DNA from: Qipengyuania sediminis
GTDB lineage: Bacteria; Pseudomonadota; Alphaproteobacteria; Sphingomonadales; Sphingomonadaceae
Assembly: GCF_004358425.1 (NCBI RefSeq)
Contig: NZ_CP037948.1
Location: 1 to 64,000, forward strand
DNA length: 64,000 bases
Direction of reading: 5' to 3'
Numbering within the stretch: the first letter of the stretch is position 1; each line of letters begins with the position of its first letter. The position numbers and the translations under genes are program-made. The notes below the pieces were generated by a model that was given only the letters and a program-made list of their open reading frames with translations, was not told the DNA's origin and did no database searches. Below are positions 23,826-33,840 of the stretch, piece by piece.

Positions 23826-26254
23826 GCTCTCAGCTCCCCGCCAAGCTTCGCGGCCGCCGCGACGATCCGATCGCCGATCGCCTTGATCTCGGTATCGGTA
23901 AAGCTCTTTTCGCCCGGCTGCAGCATCACCTCGATGGCGAGGGACTTGCGCCCCTCGGGCACGCCCGGCCCGGCGAAGACATCGAACAGGCGCGCGTCCA
24001 CGATCGTCACCTTGTCTGCCCCCCTGACCGCACGGACCAGATCGCTGGCGGGCATATCAGCAGGAACGAGAAAGGCGAAGTCCCGCGTCACCGGTTGGAG
24101 CGCGGGGGGGCTATAGGGTGATCGTGCGAACTGCGCCTGCTTGCGCGGCGGAATCGCATCGAGAAAGAGCTCGGCCGCCATCACCGGGCCAGCGACGTCG
24201 AAAGCTTCGAGGGTCGCGGGATGGAGCGCGCCAAAGCGGGCAAGCACCGTCTTCGGGCCGAGCCGCAGCGTGCCTGACTGGCCGGGATGAAACTGCGGCC
24301 CCGCCTCGCCGAACACTTGCAGGCTGGCAACCGGCGCGCCCGCGGCTTCGAGCAGCGCCAGCACCTCTGCCTTGGCGTCGAAGGCGTCGAAGGCGCGGGC
24401 CTTGCCTTCGGCCCAGCCGCGCGGCGTCTTCTCGCCCGCCAACACGAAGCCCAGCGTCGGCCTTTCATCGCTGGCGCCGGCTGACCCACGCAGATAACGC
24501 CGCCCGATCTCGAACAACCGGCTGGTGCTGGCCCCGCGATCCGCGTTGCGCTTGGCGGCGGCGAGCAGGCCCGGAATGAGCGATGGGCGCATCGCCTTCA
24601 GGTCCTCGCTGATCGGATTGTCGAGCACCCACAGGCCGCCACTGCCATCCAGGAAGTGATCGGCAGCGGGCTCAGGCAGGAAGCTCCAGGTCACCGCCTC
24701 GTTCAGCCCGCGCGCGGCGGCGGTGCGGCGCAGCCTGCGCTCGATCTGCTGGAGCGGGGTCGCAGTCGGCTTCGCGACGCCCCCCGCACGCAGCAGCGGC
24801 ACGCTCGCGACCTTGTCGAGCCCATGAATGCGGACCACTTCCTCGACGAGATCGGCCGGCCCCTCGATATCGTGACGGCGCGGGGGGCAGGTGACCTGCC
24901 AATCATCGCCAATGGCGAAGCCTAGGTCGGTCAGGATGCGGCGCTGCTCTTGCGGCGCGACGTCAACCCCGCCGAGACGCGCGGTGAGACCGGGGTCGAA
25001 CGCGATCAGCTTCGGCGCGAGGGGCGGGCACCCCGCGCACGCAATCTCCGACGGCCGGCCGCCGCAGTGCTGGAGGATCAAATCGGTCAGCAGGTCCAGC
25101 CCCGGATCGAGGAAGGCGGGATCCACCCCGCGCTCGAACCGCGTGCGGGCGTCGCTGGCGAGATTGAGCTTGCGGCCGGTAACGCCGATCCGGGCCGGAT
25201 CGAAATAGGCGATCTCGAGCAGCACGTCGGTGGTGTTTTCGCTCACCCCCGAATGCGCGCCGCCCATGATCCCGGCGATGTCGTGCACGCCCACGTCATC
25301 GGCGATCACTGTCATGCTCTCGTCGAGCCTGTAGGTCTTGCCGTTCAGCGCCTCGACGCTTTCTCCACCAAGCGCGCGGCGCGCGACCATAGGGCCCGTC
25401 AGCTTGGCGAGGTCATAGACATGCGCCGGACGGCCCCAGCCGAGCATGAGGTAATTGGTGATATCGACCAGCGCGCTGATCGGCCGCTGTCCCGCGGCAA
25501 TGAGGCGGCGCTGCATCCATTCGGGGCTCGGGCCATTGGTCACGCCCGCGATCGTGCGGCCGTAGAAGGCGGGGCAGCCTTCCGCGTCTTCGATGCGGAT
25601 GATCGCGCGGCATCCTTCGACAGGCTCAGGATGAGCGGGGGTGGGTGTCGGTGCAGCTTCCGCTCGTGCCGAGCTTGTCAAAGCACCGGGACGCAAAGTC
25701 CCTACCCCCGCCGCCGCGAGATCGCGGGCGAGGCCCAGCACGCTCATGCAATCGGGGCGATTGGGGGTGATTGCGACATCGAACACCGGGCTCGCCGCGT
25801 GGTAGGCGGCGAAATGCGCGCCCACCGGGGCATCGTCCGCCAGCTCGATGATCCCCTCGTGCTCGTCGCCCAATTGCAGCTCGCGGACCGAGCACATCAT
25901 CCCATTCGATTCGACGCCGCGGATCGCGCTCTTGCGCAGTTCCATACCGTTCGCCGGCACCACCGCGCCGGGCAGGCCGAGCACCCCCACCAGCCCCGCG
26001 CGCGCGTTGCTGGCACCGCAGACCACCTGAAGCGGCGCGCCTTCCCCGGCATCGACGGTCAGCACCTGCAGCTTGTCGGCATCCGGGTGGCGCGCGGCAG
26101 TAAGCACGCGCGCGACCTTGAAGCCGGCGAGCCGCACGGCCGGATCGTCGATCTCTTCGACCTCGTGCCCGATGCGGTTCAGCGCAGCCGCGATTTCGTG
26201 GACCGAAGCATCGGTGTCCAGAAAGTCGCGCAGCCATTCGAGCGAGACCTTCAC
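23822..26254 (-). CDS. pheT: Phenylalanine-tRNA ligase beta subunit
   Basis: The 810-aa subunit contains the N-terminal tRNA-binding EMAP-like domain ([20 protein letters not shown]), the B3/B4 domain ([35 protein letters not shown]), B5, and the C-terminal FDX-ACB domain ([11 protein letters not shown]). Residues around 190-215, between GVGTLRPG and [10 protein letters not shown], are an insertion encoded by a REP-type inverted repeat that stays in frame. It overlaps pheS (stop/start) and the downstream SDR gene. Confidence 0.95.
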   Translation of the reverse strand: MKVSLEWLRDFLDTDASVHEIAAALNRIGHEVEEIDDPAVRLAGFKVARVLTAARHPDADKLQVLTVDAGEGAPLQVVCGASNARAGLVGVLGLPGAVVPANGMELRKSAIRGVESNGMMCSVRELQLGDEHEGIIELADDAPVGAHFAAYHAASPVFDVAITPNRPDCMSVLGLARDLAAAGVGTLRPGALTSSARAEAAPTPTPAHPEPVEGCRAIIRIEDAEGCPAFYGRTIAGVTNGPSPEWMQRRLIAAGQRPISALVDITNYLMLGWGRPAHVYDLAKLTGPMVARRALGGESVEALNGKTYRLDESMTVIADDVGVHDIAGIMGGAHSGVSENTTDVLLEIAYFDPARIGVTGRKLNLASDARTRFERGVDPAFLDPGLDLLTDLILQHCGGRPSEIACAGCPPLAPKLIAFDPGLTARLGGVDVAPQEQRRILTDLGFAIGDDWQVTCPPRRHDIEGPADLVEEVVRIHGLDKVASVPLLRAGGVAKPTATPLQQIERRLRRTAAARGLNEAVTWSFLPEPAADHFLDGSGGLWVLDNPISEDLKAMRPSLIPGLLAAAKRNADRGASTSRLFEIGRRYLRGSAGASDERPTLGFVLAGEKTPRGWAEGKARAFDAFDAKAEVLALLEAAGAPVASLQVFGEAGPQFHPGQSGTLRLGPKTVLARFGALHPATLEAFDVAGPVMAAELFLDAIPPRKQAQFARSPYSPPALQPVTRDFAFLVPADMPASDLVRAVRGADKVTIVDARLFDVFAGPGVPEGRKSLAIEVMLQPGEKSFTDTEIKAIGDRIVAAAAKLGGELRA
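25613..25685. repeat. REP-type inverted repeat inside pheT
   Basis: Two 25-base arms (25613-25637 and 25661-25685) are imperfect inverted copies built around a GACAGGCTCAGGATGAG core and separated by 23 bases. This matches the paired REP elements common between genes in sphingomonads (general knowledge). Here it lies in the coding sequence and is translated, giving the telltale HPEPVEG peptide. Confidence 0.75.
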
Positions 26255-27351
26255 GCGCGTGCCCCCACGCCGCCGGAAAGCGTCGGCTGATCGAAGGGCG
26301 AAAAACCGTAATGCGCCAGCCAGCGGTTGTCGCCGTCGAAGAAAGCGCGCAAATCATCCATTCCGTATTTGAGCATGGCGAGCCGATCGACCCCCACCCC
26401 GAAGGCGAAGCCCTGGTAGCGATCGGCATCAACGCCGGCGGCTTGCAGCACGCGCCGGTTGACCATGCCGCTGCCGAGCAGCTCCATCCAGCCATGACCC
26501 GGCGCGTCGCCATCGCCGCCCAGCACCCGCCGGCCCTTGTCCATCGCAAAGCCGACGTCGACCTCCACGCTCGGCTCGGTAAAGGGGAAGTAGGAGGGGC
26601 GCAGGCGCAGGACGATATCGTCGCGCTCGAAGAACGCCTTGAGGAAGGTCTCCAGCGTCCATTTGAGATGCCCCAGATGGATGCCCTCGTCCACCACCAG
26701 CCCTTCGACCTGGTGGAACATCGGGGTATGCGTCGCGTCGCTGTCGCTGCGATAGACGCGGCCGGGCGCGATGATCCGCAAGGGCGCGCCCTGCTGCACC
26801 ATCGCGCGGATCTGCACCGGCGAGGTATGCGTGCGCAAAAGCATCTGGCGCCCGTCCGCATCCCGGTCGGGAAAGTAGAACGTATCATGCATCGCGCGCG
26901 CGGGATGGGTCTCGGCCATGTTGAGCGCGGTGAAATTGTGCCAATCGTCCTCGATCTCGGGCCCCGTGGCCACCGCGAACCCCAGATCGGCGAAGATCTC
27001 GGCGAGCTCGTCCATGACCTGGCTGACCGGATGCACGCTGCCGCGCGGCGCGGCGGTGACGGGGAGGGTGAGGTCGAGCCCCTCGCGCGCAAGCTGCGCT
27101 TCGCGCGCCGCCGCATCGAGCACCGCTTTACGCGCCTCGATCGCACCCGCGATCTCGCTCCGCAGCGCCTGGATACGCGGGCCTTGCGCCTGGCGCGCCT
27201 CCGGCGTCATCGCGCCAAGCGTCTTTAGCGCGGCAGTGACCCAACCCGCCTTGCCGAGCGCCGCCACGCGAATGCCCTCCAGCGCCTGCGGATCGGCCGC
27301 GGCGATAGCGGCAAGCGTCTCGGCAAGGGGGGCGGGGGCAGGCGTTTCCAT
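26251..27351 (-). CDS. pheS: Phenylalanine-tRNA ligase alpha subunit
   Basis: The 366-aa catalytic subunit charges tRNA-Phe with PheT as an (alpha-beta)2 enzyme. An N-terminal coiled coil (to about residue 85) is followed by class II motifs: [14 protein letters not shown], motif 2 near [10 protein letters not shown], and motif 3 [17 protein letters not shown]. It overlaps pheT by 4 bases. The ATG at 27351 matches the family start. Confidence 0.95.
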   Translation of the reverse strand: METPAPAPLAETLAAIAAADPQALEGIRVAALGKAGWVTAALKTLGAMTPEARQAQGPRIQALRSEIAGAIEARKAVLDAAAREAQLAREGLDLTLPVTAAPRGSVHPVSQVMDELAEIFADLGFAVATGPEIEDDWHNFTALNMAETHPARAMHDTFYFPDRDADGRQMLLRTHTSPVQIRAMVQQGAPLRIIAPGRVYRSDSDATHTPMFHQVEGLVVDEGIHLGHLKWTLETFLKAFFERDDIVLRLRPSYFPFTEPSVEVDVGFAMDKGRRVLGGDGDAPGHGWMELLGSGMVNRRVLQAAGVDADRYQGFAFGVGVDRLAMLKYGMDDLRAFFDGDNRWLAHYGFSPFDQPTLSGGVGARA

Positions 27352-27401
27352 GCGTGCCGCCCCTAGGCAAGGGGGGCGCGTATCGCAATGCTTGGGCTTC
27401 G

Positions 27402-28319
27402 CTAGGCCACGGGCGCCCGGTTACGGATGCGCGGATGATAGAGCGCCTGTAACGCGACATCCGCCTGCGCGCGGATCACGCTGACCGCGGCGGTGACGAT
27501 AGGATGCGGGCGCGCCGCATAAGCGCTCGGCGTCATGCCCATAACGCTACGGAACTCATGAATGAAATGCGCCTGATCGTGGTAGCCGCTGTCGAGCGAG
27601 GCGATCCATTTCATGCTCGGATCGACGGCATAGCGCGCCAGACTGCGCACAAAGCGCTGGCGGCGGAGGAGGACGCTCGGCGGAAACCCGAAGTGTTTGC
27701 AGGTGAAGCGCCCGAAGGTGCGCAGGTTCATCCCCGCCGCCGCCGCATGGCCCGCGACCCCCAGCCCGGCCTCCGACACAAGGCCGCGGTGGACGCGGTC
27801 GATCAGCGGCTCGTGCGGCGGCGTCTCGCCAAGCAAGCCGCGCAGCGTGCGGTTGATCGCCGCCGCCGCCTCGCCCAAATCCTCGATGCCGGCGAGCCTT
27901 TCGAGGAGCTCGGTCAGCGCGCCCGGAATCGGCGTCGCGCGGGTATCGGCGAAGCGGTTCGCATGCTCGCTCGCCGGGCAGCGCAGGATGCGGCACCACC
28001 CCGCCGGCGTCAGCCCGATGCCCCAGAAGCGCCCGCCGGTGATGCGTAGATAAGTCGCGCGATCCGTCGGGCCTGACAGGATCGCCTGCGGCACCGCGCG
28101 CACCGGGTCCTGGCCGATCCCGGCGACATAATCCGCCCCGCTGCCGACGCGCAGATTGCCTTCCTCCGGCGGCAGCCAATCCTCGACCGTCACCCCGTCC
28201 GCGACTTCGGTCCGGTAACAGCCCGCAACATAGGGTGCGAGATCGTCAGGGGCCGCGATCAGCCGCAGCCGCAGCCCGTCTCTTGCGTATTTAGTTACGG
28301 CAAGCGCGCTTTCCGCCAT
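27402..28319 (-). CDS. AraC family transcriptional regulator
   Basis: The 305-aa protein has an N-terminal sensing region of unclear ligand (DUF6597-like in look) and a C-terminal double helix-turn-helix of about 100 residues ([16 protein letters not shown] and [25 protein letters not shown]). Its target is unknown; it stands alone between pheS and a ribosomal protein terminator. The ATG at 28319 is chosen on homology-like content; ATG at 28355 is possible. Confidence 0.85.
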   Translation of the reverse strand: MAESALAVTKYARDGLRLRLIAAPDDLAPYVAGCYRTEVADGVTVEDWLPPEEGNLRVGSGADYVAGIGQDPVRAVPQAILSGPTDRATYLRITGGRFWGIGLTPAGWCRILRCPASEHANRFADTRATPIPGALTELLERLAGIEDLGEAAAAINRTLRGLLGETPPHEPLIDRVHRGLVSEAGLGVAGHAAAAGMNLRTFGRFTCKHFGFPPSVLLRRQRFVRSLARYAVDPSMKWIASLDSGYHDQAHFIHEFRSVMGMTPSAYAARPHPIVTAAVSVIRAQADVALQALYHPRIRNRAPVA

Positions 28320-28392
28320 TGCGACCCATTCTCGTTCGGATCCGTCATGCGGCATTCGATCGCGAACGCAACCACTGCGTCGCAAGCACCTG

Positions 28393-28437
28393 AAAAGAAA
28401 AGAGGCGCCGCCGGCGGGGGCCGGGGCGCCTCTTCTT
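28393..28437 (-). terminator. Terminator of the rpmI-rplT transcript
   Basis: An 8-bp stem GAGGCGCC/GGCGCCTC (28402-28409 with 28425-28432) with a further inner dyad is followed on the - strand by TTTTCTTTT. It lies 18 bases after the rplT stop. Confidence 0.85.
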
Positions 28438-28454
28438 CAGGCCGATGACCTGCG

Positions 28455-28814
28455 TCAGGCGGGCAGCGCCGCTTTCGCCTGCCCGATGATCGCCTTGAAA
28501 GCCGCGCCCTCGTTCATGGCGAGATCGGCCATGACCTTGCGGTCAAGCTCGATCCCGGCGAGCTTGGCGCCGTTGATGAACTGCGAATAGGTCAGCCCCT
28601 CGGCGCGCACAGCGGCGTTGATCCGCTGGATCCACAGCGCGCGGAAGCTGCGCTTCTTCACCTTGCGGTCGCGATAGGCGTACTGGCCCGCCTTCTCGAC
28701 CGCCTGGCGGGCGACGCGGATGGTGTTCTTGCGGCGGCCGCGATAGCCCTTGGCCTGGTCGAGGATCCGCTTGTGCTTGGCGCGGGTGGTCACACCGCGT
28801 TTGATGCGAGGCAT
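28455..28814 (-). CDS. rplT: 50S ribosomal protein L20
   Basis: The 119-aa protein has the L20 N-terminus ([17 protein letters not shown]), [13 protein letters not shown] and the [12 protein letters not shown] segment. It binds 23S rRNA early in large-subunit assembly. It follows rpmI by 26 bases. infC, often upstream of this pair, is not here. Confidence 0.97.
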   Translation of the reverse strand: MPRIKRGVTTRAKHKRILDQAKGYRGRRKNTIRVARQAVEKAGQYAYRDRKVKKRSFRALWIQRINAAVRAEGLTYSQFINGAKLAGIELDRKVMADLAMNEGAAFKAIIGQAKAALPA

Positions 28815-28840
28815 ATCGTATCTCCTGAGAGGCTAGTGGA

Positions 28841-29044
28841 TCAGCCGAGCCCGTAGGGGGCCCAGGCTTTCACATGCGCGACGTCGCTGCCCGAAAGCAC
28901 GGAAGTGCCGCGGTTCTGGCGGATATACTTCGCATTATGGCTGATCAGCCGGTGGCGCTTGCCCGCGACACCATGCTTGACCTTGCCCGTGGCGGTGAGC
29001 TTGAAGCGTTTCTTGACGCCGCTCTTGGTCTTCAGCTTGGGCAT
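28841..29044 (-). CDS. rpmI: 50S ribosomal protein L35
   Basis: The 67-aa basic protein has [24 protein letters not shown] ([17 protein letters not shown]) and full family length. The ATG at 29044 follows GAAAGGAGA, a strong ribosome binding site. The 123 bases upstream (29045-29167) carry a small dyad CCTGGC/GCCAGG but no clear promoter. Confidence 0.97.
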   Translation of the reverse strand: MPKLKTKSGVKKRFKLTATGKVKHGVAGKRHRLISHNAKYIRQNRGTSVLSGSDVAHVKAWAPYGLG

Positions 29045-29167
29045 TTTCGTCTCCTTTCGGGGACACGCATCAGTCAGCCCTGGCAGCCCTAGATAGCCAG
29101 GCCGACTGTGATCTCGTGTCGGTGAAGCGCGCGCCCATAGCCGATTGCGCGCAAATCGCAAGGCCGC

Positions 29168-29971
29168 TCAGCCGCCGCTGGCGCCAAGGGCCTCCAGCAC
29201 ATCCTCGAGCCGCGCCGGGTCGCCCAGCGCGAGCACGCGGCCACCCTCTGCCTCGGCGCTGGCCGCGTCCAAGGGGTTGCCCTGCCAGTCGCACATGATC
29301 CCGCCCGCGCCCTCGACCACCGGCACCAGCGCCGCGTAATCGTGGAGCGCGAGCCCCGCCTCGCAAACCAGGTCGATATGCCCGCTCGCGAGCAGGCCGT
29401 AGTTATAGCAATCGCCGCCATATACGATCGGCGCCTGGCGCACATTGCCGGCCACCGCGGCGGCGAGCCGCATATAGTCTTCAGCCTCTTGGGCCGAGAA
29501 GTAATGCGGGCTGCTGGTGGCGAGCGCCGCCCCTTCGAGCGATCCGCAGGCGCGGGTGCGGACCGCTTTGCCGTTGAGCGTCGTCGCCTCGCCGATACGG
29601 CCCGCCCAGCGCTCGCGTGCGATCGGCTGGTCGATGATCCCCAGCACCGGCCATCCGTCCTGCATCAGCGCGATCAGCGTGCCGAAGATGGGCCGCCCGG
29701 CCATGAAGCTGATCGTCCCATCAATGGGATCGAGCACCCAGCGCCGCGCCGCGCCTTCGTTGGCGAGCCCGTATTCCTCGCCGAGGATGCCGTCGTCCGG
29801 GCGCTCGCTTGCAAGGATCGCGCGCATCGCCGCCTCGGCCGCGCGGTCGGCCGCGGTCACCGGCGAGCGGTCGGCCTTGCGCTCCTCAGCCCACTCCCCC
29901 CGGAACAGCGGCCGGATCGCCGCCCCCGCCGCATCGGCGAGCCGGTGCGCCAGCGCGAGATCGGGATGCAT
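29168..29971 (-). CDS. hisN: Inositol monophosphatase family protein, probable histidinol-phosphatase HisN
   Basis: The 267-aa Mg-dependent phosphatase has the metal-site motifs GEEYG (near residue 68), WVLDPIDGT (near 83) and the late YAALVPVVEGAGG. The MAGRPIFGTLIAL region and alphaproteobacterial context fit the HisN type, which dephosphorylates histidinol phosphate; inositol phosphatase activity is an alternative. Its ATG overlaps the prs stop by one base. Coupling to PRPP synthase would make sense, since histidine synthesis starts from PRPP. Confidence 0.8.
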   Translation of the reverse strand: MHPDLALAHRLADAAGAAIRPLFRGEWAEERKADRSPVTAADRAAEAAMRAILASERPDDGILGEEYGLANEGAARRWVLDPIDGTISFMAGRPIFGTLIALMQDGWPVLGIIDQPIARERWAGRIGEATTLNGKAVRTRACGSLEGAALATSSPHYFSAQEAEDYMRLAAAVAGNVRQAPIVYGGDCYNYGLLASGHIDLVCEAGLALHDYAALVPVVEGAGGIMCDWQGNPLDAASAEAEGGRVLALGDPARLEDVLEALGASGG

Positions 29972-30906
29972 CAGTCGAACAGGCTCGAGACCGAGCTTTC
30001 GTCGGCGATGCGGCGCATGGCTTCGCCCACCAAAGGCGCGATCGTCAGGATGCGGATGCACTCGCTGCCGATCGCATCCTCGGTCGCGCGGATCGAATCG
30101 GTGATGACCAGCTCCTTGAGGGCGCTGGCCTTGACCCGCGCGACCGCGCCACCCGACAGCACGCCGTGGGTGATATAGGCCGCGACGCTCGCCGCCCCCG
30201 CGTCCATCAGCGCCTGCGCCGCATTGCAGAGCGTGCCGCCCGAATCGATGATGTCGTCGATGAGAACGCAGTGGCGATCGCGCACCTCGCCGATGATGTT
30301 CATGACCTCGCTCTCGCCCGGCCGGTCGCGGCGCTTGTCGACGATCGCGAGCGGGGCGTTGTCGAGCCGCTTCGCCAGCGAGCGGGCGCGCACCACCCCG
30401 CCGACATCGGGGCTGACCACGGTCAGGTCGCGCATGGCATAGCGCGCGTGGATATCCGCCGCCATGACCGGCGCGGCGTAGAGATTGTCGGTCGGGATAT
30501 CGAAGAAGCCCTGGATCTGCCCCGCGTGAAGATCGACCGCCAGCACCCGGTCCGCCCCCGCCTCGGTGATGAGATTGGCGACGAGCTTGGCGCTGATCGG
30601 CGTGCGCGGCCCGGGCTTCCGGTCCTGCCGGGCATAGCCGAGATAGGGCACCACCGCCGTGATCCGCTTGGCGCTCGCGCGGCGCAGCGCATCGATGCAG
30701 ATCAGAAGCTCCATCAGATTGTCGTTGGCGGGATAGCTGGTGGACTGGACCACGAACATGTCCTGCCCGCGCACGTTCTCGTGGATCTCGACGAAGATCT
30801 CCTCGTCGGCAAAGCGGCGCACCGCCGCATCGACCAGCGGCAGCTCCAGATAGCCCGCGATGGCGCGCGCCAGCGGGAGGTTCGAATTGGCGGCCATTAT
30901 TTTCAT
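29971..30906 (-). CDS. prs: Ribose-phosphate pyrophosphokinase
   Basis: The 311-aa enzyme makes PRPP from ribose 5-phosphate and ATP for nucleotide, histidine and tryptophan synthesis. The flexible loop [11 protein letters not shown], the [14 protein letters not shown] segment and the PRPP loop [12 protein letters not shown] are present. It ends in a one-base overlap with the hisN-like gene. Confidence 0.96.
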   Translation of the reverse strand: MKIMAANSNLPLARAIAGYLELPLVDAAVRRFADEEIFVEIHENVRGQDMFVVQSTSYPANDNLMELLICIDALRRASAKRITAVVPYLGYARQDRKPGPRTPISAKLVANLITEAGADRVLAVDLHAGQIQGFFDIPTDNLYAAPVMAADIHARYAMRDLTVVSPDVGGVVRARSLAKRLDNAPLAIVDKRRDRPGESEVMNIIGEVRDRHCVLIDDIIDSGGTLCNAAQALMDAGAASVAAYITHGVLSGGAVARVKASALKELVITDSIRATEDAIGSECIRILTIAPLVGEAMRRIADESSVSSLFD

Positions 30907-31004
30907 GCGAAGGGGCGCTCGCTGCTGCGATGGATGCGGAGGCGCGGGCTAAGCGCGGCGCAACGCGATTGCAACCGGCGCTGCGGCGGGGTAGCCTCGC
31001 CTGC

Positions 31005-31904
31005 ATGGAGAGCGTGAAACAGGCGATCGCCTTCATCGGCGGCCCCGCGGCGCTTGGCATCCTTGCCGCGGTCTATTTCGGCCTCGTGATCGCCGAGCGG
31101 ATATGGGCGATCCGCGGCAATCCGGCCTATGACGGCAGAGACGCGCTCACCTCGATCGGGCTCAACCTCATCTCCAGCACGCTCAATCTGGTGCTGGGGC
31201 TGCTGGTGCCGGTCGCGCTCTATGTGCTGGTTTACGAAAACTGGCGGCTGGTCGAGGCGATCCCGCTGGGGGCTGCGATCCCGCTCGCCTTCCTGGCGCA
31301 TGAGTTCGCCTATTACTGGGATCACCGGCTGAACCACCGCGTGGGCCTGCTGTGGGCGTTCCACGCGATCCATCATTCCTCGAACGAATTCAACCATTCG
31401 ACCGCCGCGCGCGGCTTCTTCCTCGACGGGCAGGCAAAGAAGCTGCTCGCCTTGATCCCGGCCTTCGTCGGGATCGATCCGGTGGTGTTCATCGCCGTGA
31501 CGGTGCTCGCGAACGCCTATGGCATCTGGAACCATGCGAGCTACGTCCCCGCGCTCGGTTGGGTGGACCGCGTGCTGATGACGCCGATGATGCACAAGAT
31601 CCATCATGCCAACCAGCCGCAATATATCGATCGCAACTATGGCCAGGTCACGCTGCTCTTCGACCGCGCCTTCGGTTCGACGGCCTATCTCGACGAGGCG
31701 CCGCGGGTGGGGCTGGTGAAGCCGGTGTACGACCACAACCCCTTCACCGCGCAATTCGCCGGCCTCCGTCAGCTCAAGGAGCGCATGGACGAAGCGGAGC
31801 GCTGGCAGGACAAGCTCGCCTATCTGTGGCACCCGCCCGAATGGTCGCACGACGGGGTCTGCCGATCGGACTGCCCCAAATACGAGCTCGCCAAGCCTGC
31901 CTAA
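31005..31904 (+). CDS. Sterol desaturase / fatty acid hydroxylase family protein (second paralogue)
   Basis: The 299-aa membrane protein has the histidine motifs HEFAYYWDHRLNHR, HAIHHSS and MMHKIHHANQ, and ends with PPEWSHDG, as the paralogue at 16723 does. The C-terminus adds two cysteines in CRSDCPKYE. It is a di-iron lipid hydroxylase by family; the substrate is unknown. The ATG at 31005 is about 30 codons into a longer frame but lies right before the first membrane helix. No gene follows until 32191 on the other strand. Confidence 0.88.
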   Translation: MESVKQAIAFIGGPAALGILAAVYFGLVIAERIWAIRGNPAYDGRDALTSIGLNLISSTLNLVLGLLVPVALYVLVYENWRLVEAIPLGAAIPLAFLAHEFAYYWDHRLNHRVGLLWAFHAIHHSSNEFNHSTAARGFFLDGQAKKLLALIPAFVGIDPVVFIAVTVLANAYGIWNHASYVPALGWVDRVLMTPMMHKIHHANQPQYIDRNYGQVTLLFDRAFGSTAYLDEAPRVGLVKPVYDHNPFTAQFAGLRQLKERMDEAERWQDKLAYLWHPPEWSHDGVCRSDCPKYELAKPA

Positions 31905-32190
31905 TCGTTGACGCGGTAGGCAATGTCCGGCCCGGGCCGAGCCCTCGGCGTGTGGAGGGGGCGCCGTCTTGGATCGATCTGGCCTGGTCGGCCTGGAAAA
32001 TCCAGTTTCCTACAGCATCACGAATTTGGCTTTTGCTAGCGATGCGCAGGCGAATCGCCCTCTTCGACCGGCTCTGTGCACGATGCACTCGCCCGGCCAC
32101 AGGTTGAGGGGCGACCGCGGCCTCGAGCGCAAACATAGGCAGGCGTAACGTTCGTGTAACCTCTGGCGCGGCGCGCCGGGAACGGAATGC

Positions 32191-33198
32191 CTACCGCGCC
32201 CGGTGCTCGCCCTTGATCCAGCGCACCGTGCCGGAACTCGCGCGCATCACCACGCTCTCCGTCGTCATCTTGCCGTCGCGGGTATATTTGACGCCTTCGA
32301 GGAGCGATCCGCTGGTGACGCCCGTGGCGGCGAAGATGCAGTCGCCTTTCACCAGATCGTCGCGCAGATAGATGCGGTCGAAATCGGCGTCCGCGATGCC
32401 CCATTTGCGCGCGCGGGCCTTCTCGTCCTCGTTGCGGAAGATCAGGCGCCCGTTGAACTGCCCGCCCACGCAGCGCAGCGCGGCGGCCGCCAGCACGCCC
32501 TCGGGCGCGCCGCCGCTCCCCATGTACATGTCGATCGTGGTGTCGGGGTCGGTCACCGCGATGACGCCCGCGACATCGCCGTCGCCGATCAGCACCACCC
32601 CGCAGCCGAGCGAGCGCAGCTCCGCGATCAGCGCGGCATGGCGCGGCCGGTCGAGCACGCAGACGATGATCTCGGACGGTTCCACCCCCTTGGCCGAAGC
32701 CACCGCCCGCACGTTCTCGCTGGGGCTCCTGGCGAGGTCGATCACGCCCTCGGGATAGCCGGGGCCGACAGCGAGCTTGTCCATATAGGTATCGGGCGCG
32801 TTGAGCAGATTGCCCTGCTCCGCCGCCGCCAGCACCGCGAGCGCATTGGGCCCCGCCTTGGCGGTGATGGTGGTGCCTTCGAGCGGGTCCAGCGCGATGT
32901 CGATCTTGGGTCCGGTGCCGATCGCGCCGCCGACCTTTTCGCCGATATAAAGCATGGGCGCTTCGTCGCGCTCGCCTTCGCCGATGACCACCGTGCCGTC
33001 CATCTCGAGCGTGTCGAAGGCACGGCGCATGGCTTCGACCGCGGCGGCGTCGGCCGCCTTCTCGTCGCCGCGCCCGATCAGCTTGGACGCCGCGACCGCC
33101 GCCGCTTCGGTCACGCGGACCATCTCCAGCACCAGCACCCGGTCGAGCGGGTTGTCGGCGGCACCGGCATCGGGCGCGGCGTCGGTCGGCGAATTCAT
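32191..33198 (-). CDS. glpX: Fructose-1,6-bisphosphatase, class II
   Basis: The 335-aa gluconeogenic enzyme has the metal/phosphate motif DPLEGTT (near residue 107), GEGERDEAPMLYIGE and GSGGAPEGVLAAAAL. It hydrolyses fructose 1,6-bisphosphate, and in some bacteria also sedoheptulose bisphosphate. In related genomes it sits directly after the homoserine dehydrogenase gene; here a + strand gene lies in between. Confidence 0.93.
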   Translation of the reverse strand: MNSPTDAAPDAGAADNPLDRVLVLEMVRVTEAAAVAASKLIGRGDEKAADAAAVEAMRRAFDTLEMDGTVVIGEGERDEAPMLYIGEKVGGAIGTGPKIDIALDPLEGTTITAKAGPNALAVLAAAEQGNLLNAPDTYMDKLAVGPGYPEGVIDLARSPSENVRAVASAKGVEPSEIIVCVLDRPRHAALIAELRSLGCGVVLIGDGDVAGVIAVTDPDTTIDMYMGSGGAPEGVLAAAALRCVGGQFNGRLIFRNEDEKARARKWGIADADFDRIYLRDDLVKGDCIFAATGVTSGSLLEGVKYTRDGKMTTESVVMRASSGTVRWIKGEHRAR

Positions 33199-33258
33199 GG
33201 TCGGTTCAGCCCCTCAAGCACTTGTCTGATGCGGGCCGATAGACGGGGAAGATGGGGA

Positions 33259-33840
33259 ATGTCGAGACGCCGGATCGTTGCGCTGGCGGCGCTGGCGCTC
33301 GCCCTCGCTGCGCCGGGTGCGGCGTGGGGGCAGGACGCGCAGACCGGCAGCCCGCCGCAGCGCATCGACCTCACAGTCACCAGCGCTCCCCCGGCACCAT
33401 CCAACGAGGAACAGTGCCGCCGCGACAGCGAGGCGGCGGTGGTCTCGGGCGAGATCGTGGTCTGCGGCACCCGCCCGCGCGAAGACCAGCGCATCACCAG
33501 CCGCGAGGAAGCGCAGAACCGCTATGCAGAGGCGACCAAGGGCGGTTCGACCCCCGATGTCGCGGGCGCGGGCATCTTCCGCGGACCGCCTACCTTCAGC
33601 GGCATCTGCGTCCCCGGCATCTTCAACTGCCCAAAGGCGGCGGCGGTATTCGTCGACGTCGCCGCGCTGCCCAAGGCGCCGCCGGGTTCCGATGCCGACC
33701 GCATTGCGCGCGGGCTGGCGCCGCTGGGCGAGGACGGGACGGGCGGGCAGCGCAGCCTCTCGGCGCAGGAGCGGGCCGAGCTTGGGCTGCCGGACCCGGT
33801 CACCCCTCCAGCAGCGGCAGCACCAGCGGTGCCGCAGTGA
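33259..33840 (+). CDS. Secreted conserved protein of unknown function
   Basis: The 193-aa product has a signal peptide (to about residue 25, AWGQ) and four cysteines in EEQCRRDSE, VVCGTRPR, GICVPGIFNC. The C-terminus is proline/alanine rich. The cysteine pattern suggests one or two disulphides in the periplasm; I do not recognise a named domain. The ATG at 33259 begins at the signal peptide. Its last 41 bases overlap the 3' end of the homoserine dehydrogenase gene on the other strand. Confidence 0.75.
   Translation: MSRRRIVALAALALALAAPGAAWGQDAQTGSPPQRIDLTVTSAPPAPSNEEQCRRDSEAAVVSGEIVVCGTRPREDQRITSREEAQNRYAEATKGGSTPDVAGAGIFRGPPTFSGICVPGIFNCPKAAAVFVDVAALPKAPPGSDADRIARGLAPLGEDGTGGQRSLSAQERAELGLPDPVTPPAAAAPAVPQ

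Noticed and set aside
26311..27228. Long open frame opposite pheS
   Set aside because: The opposite strand is an unmistakable PheS; this frame has no family features.
29972..31060. Upstream part of the long - strand frame leading into the hisN-like gene
   Set aside because: It covers prs in another frame and has no features of its own; the hisN-like ATG at 29971 is correct.
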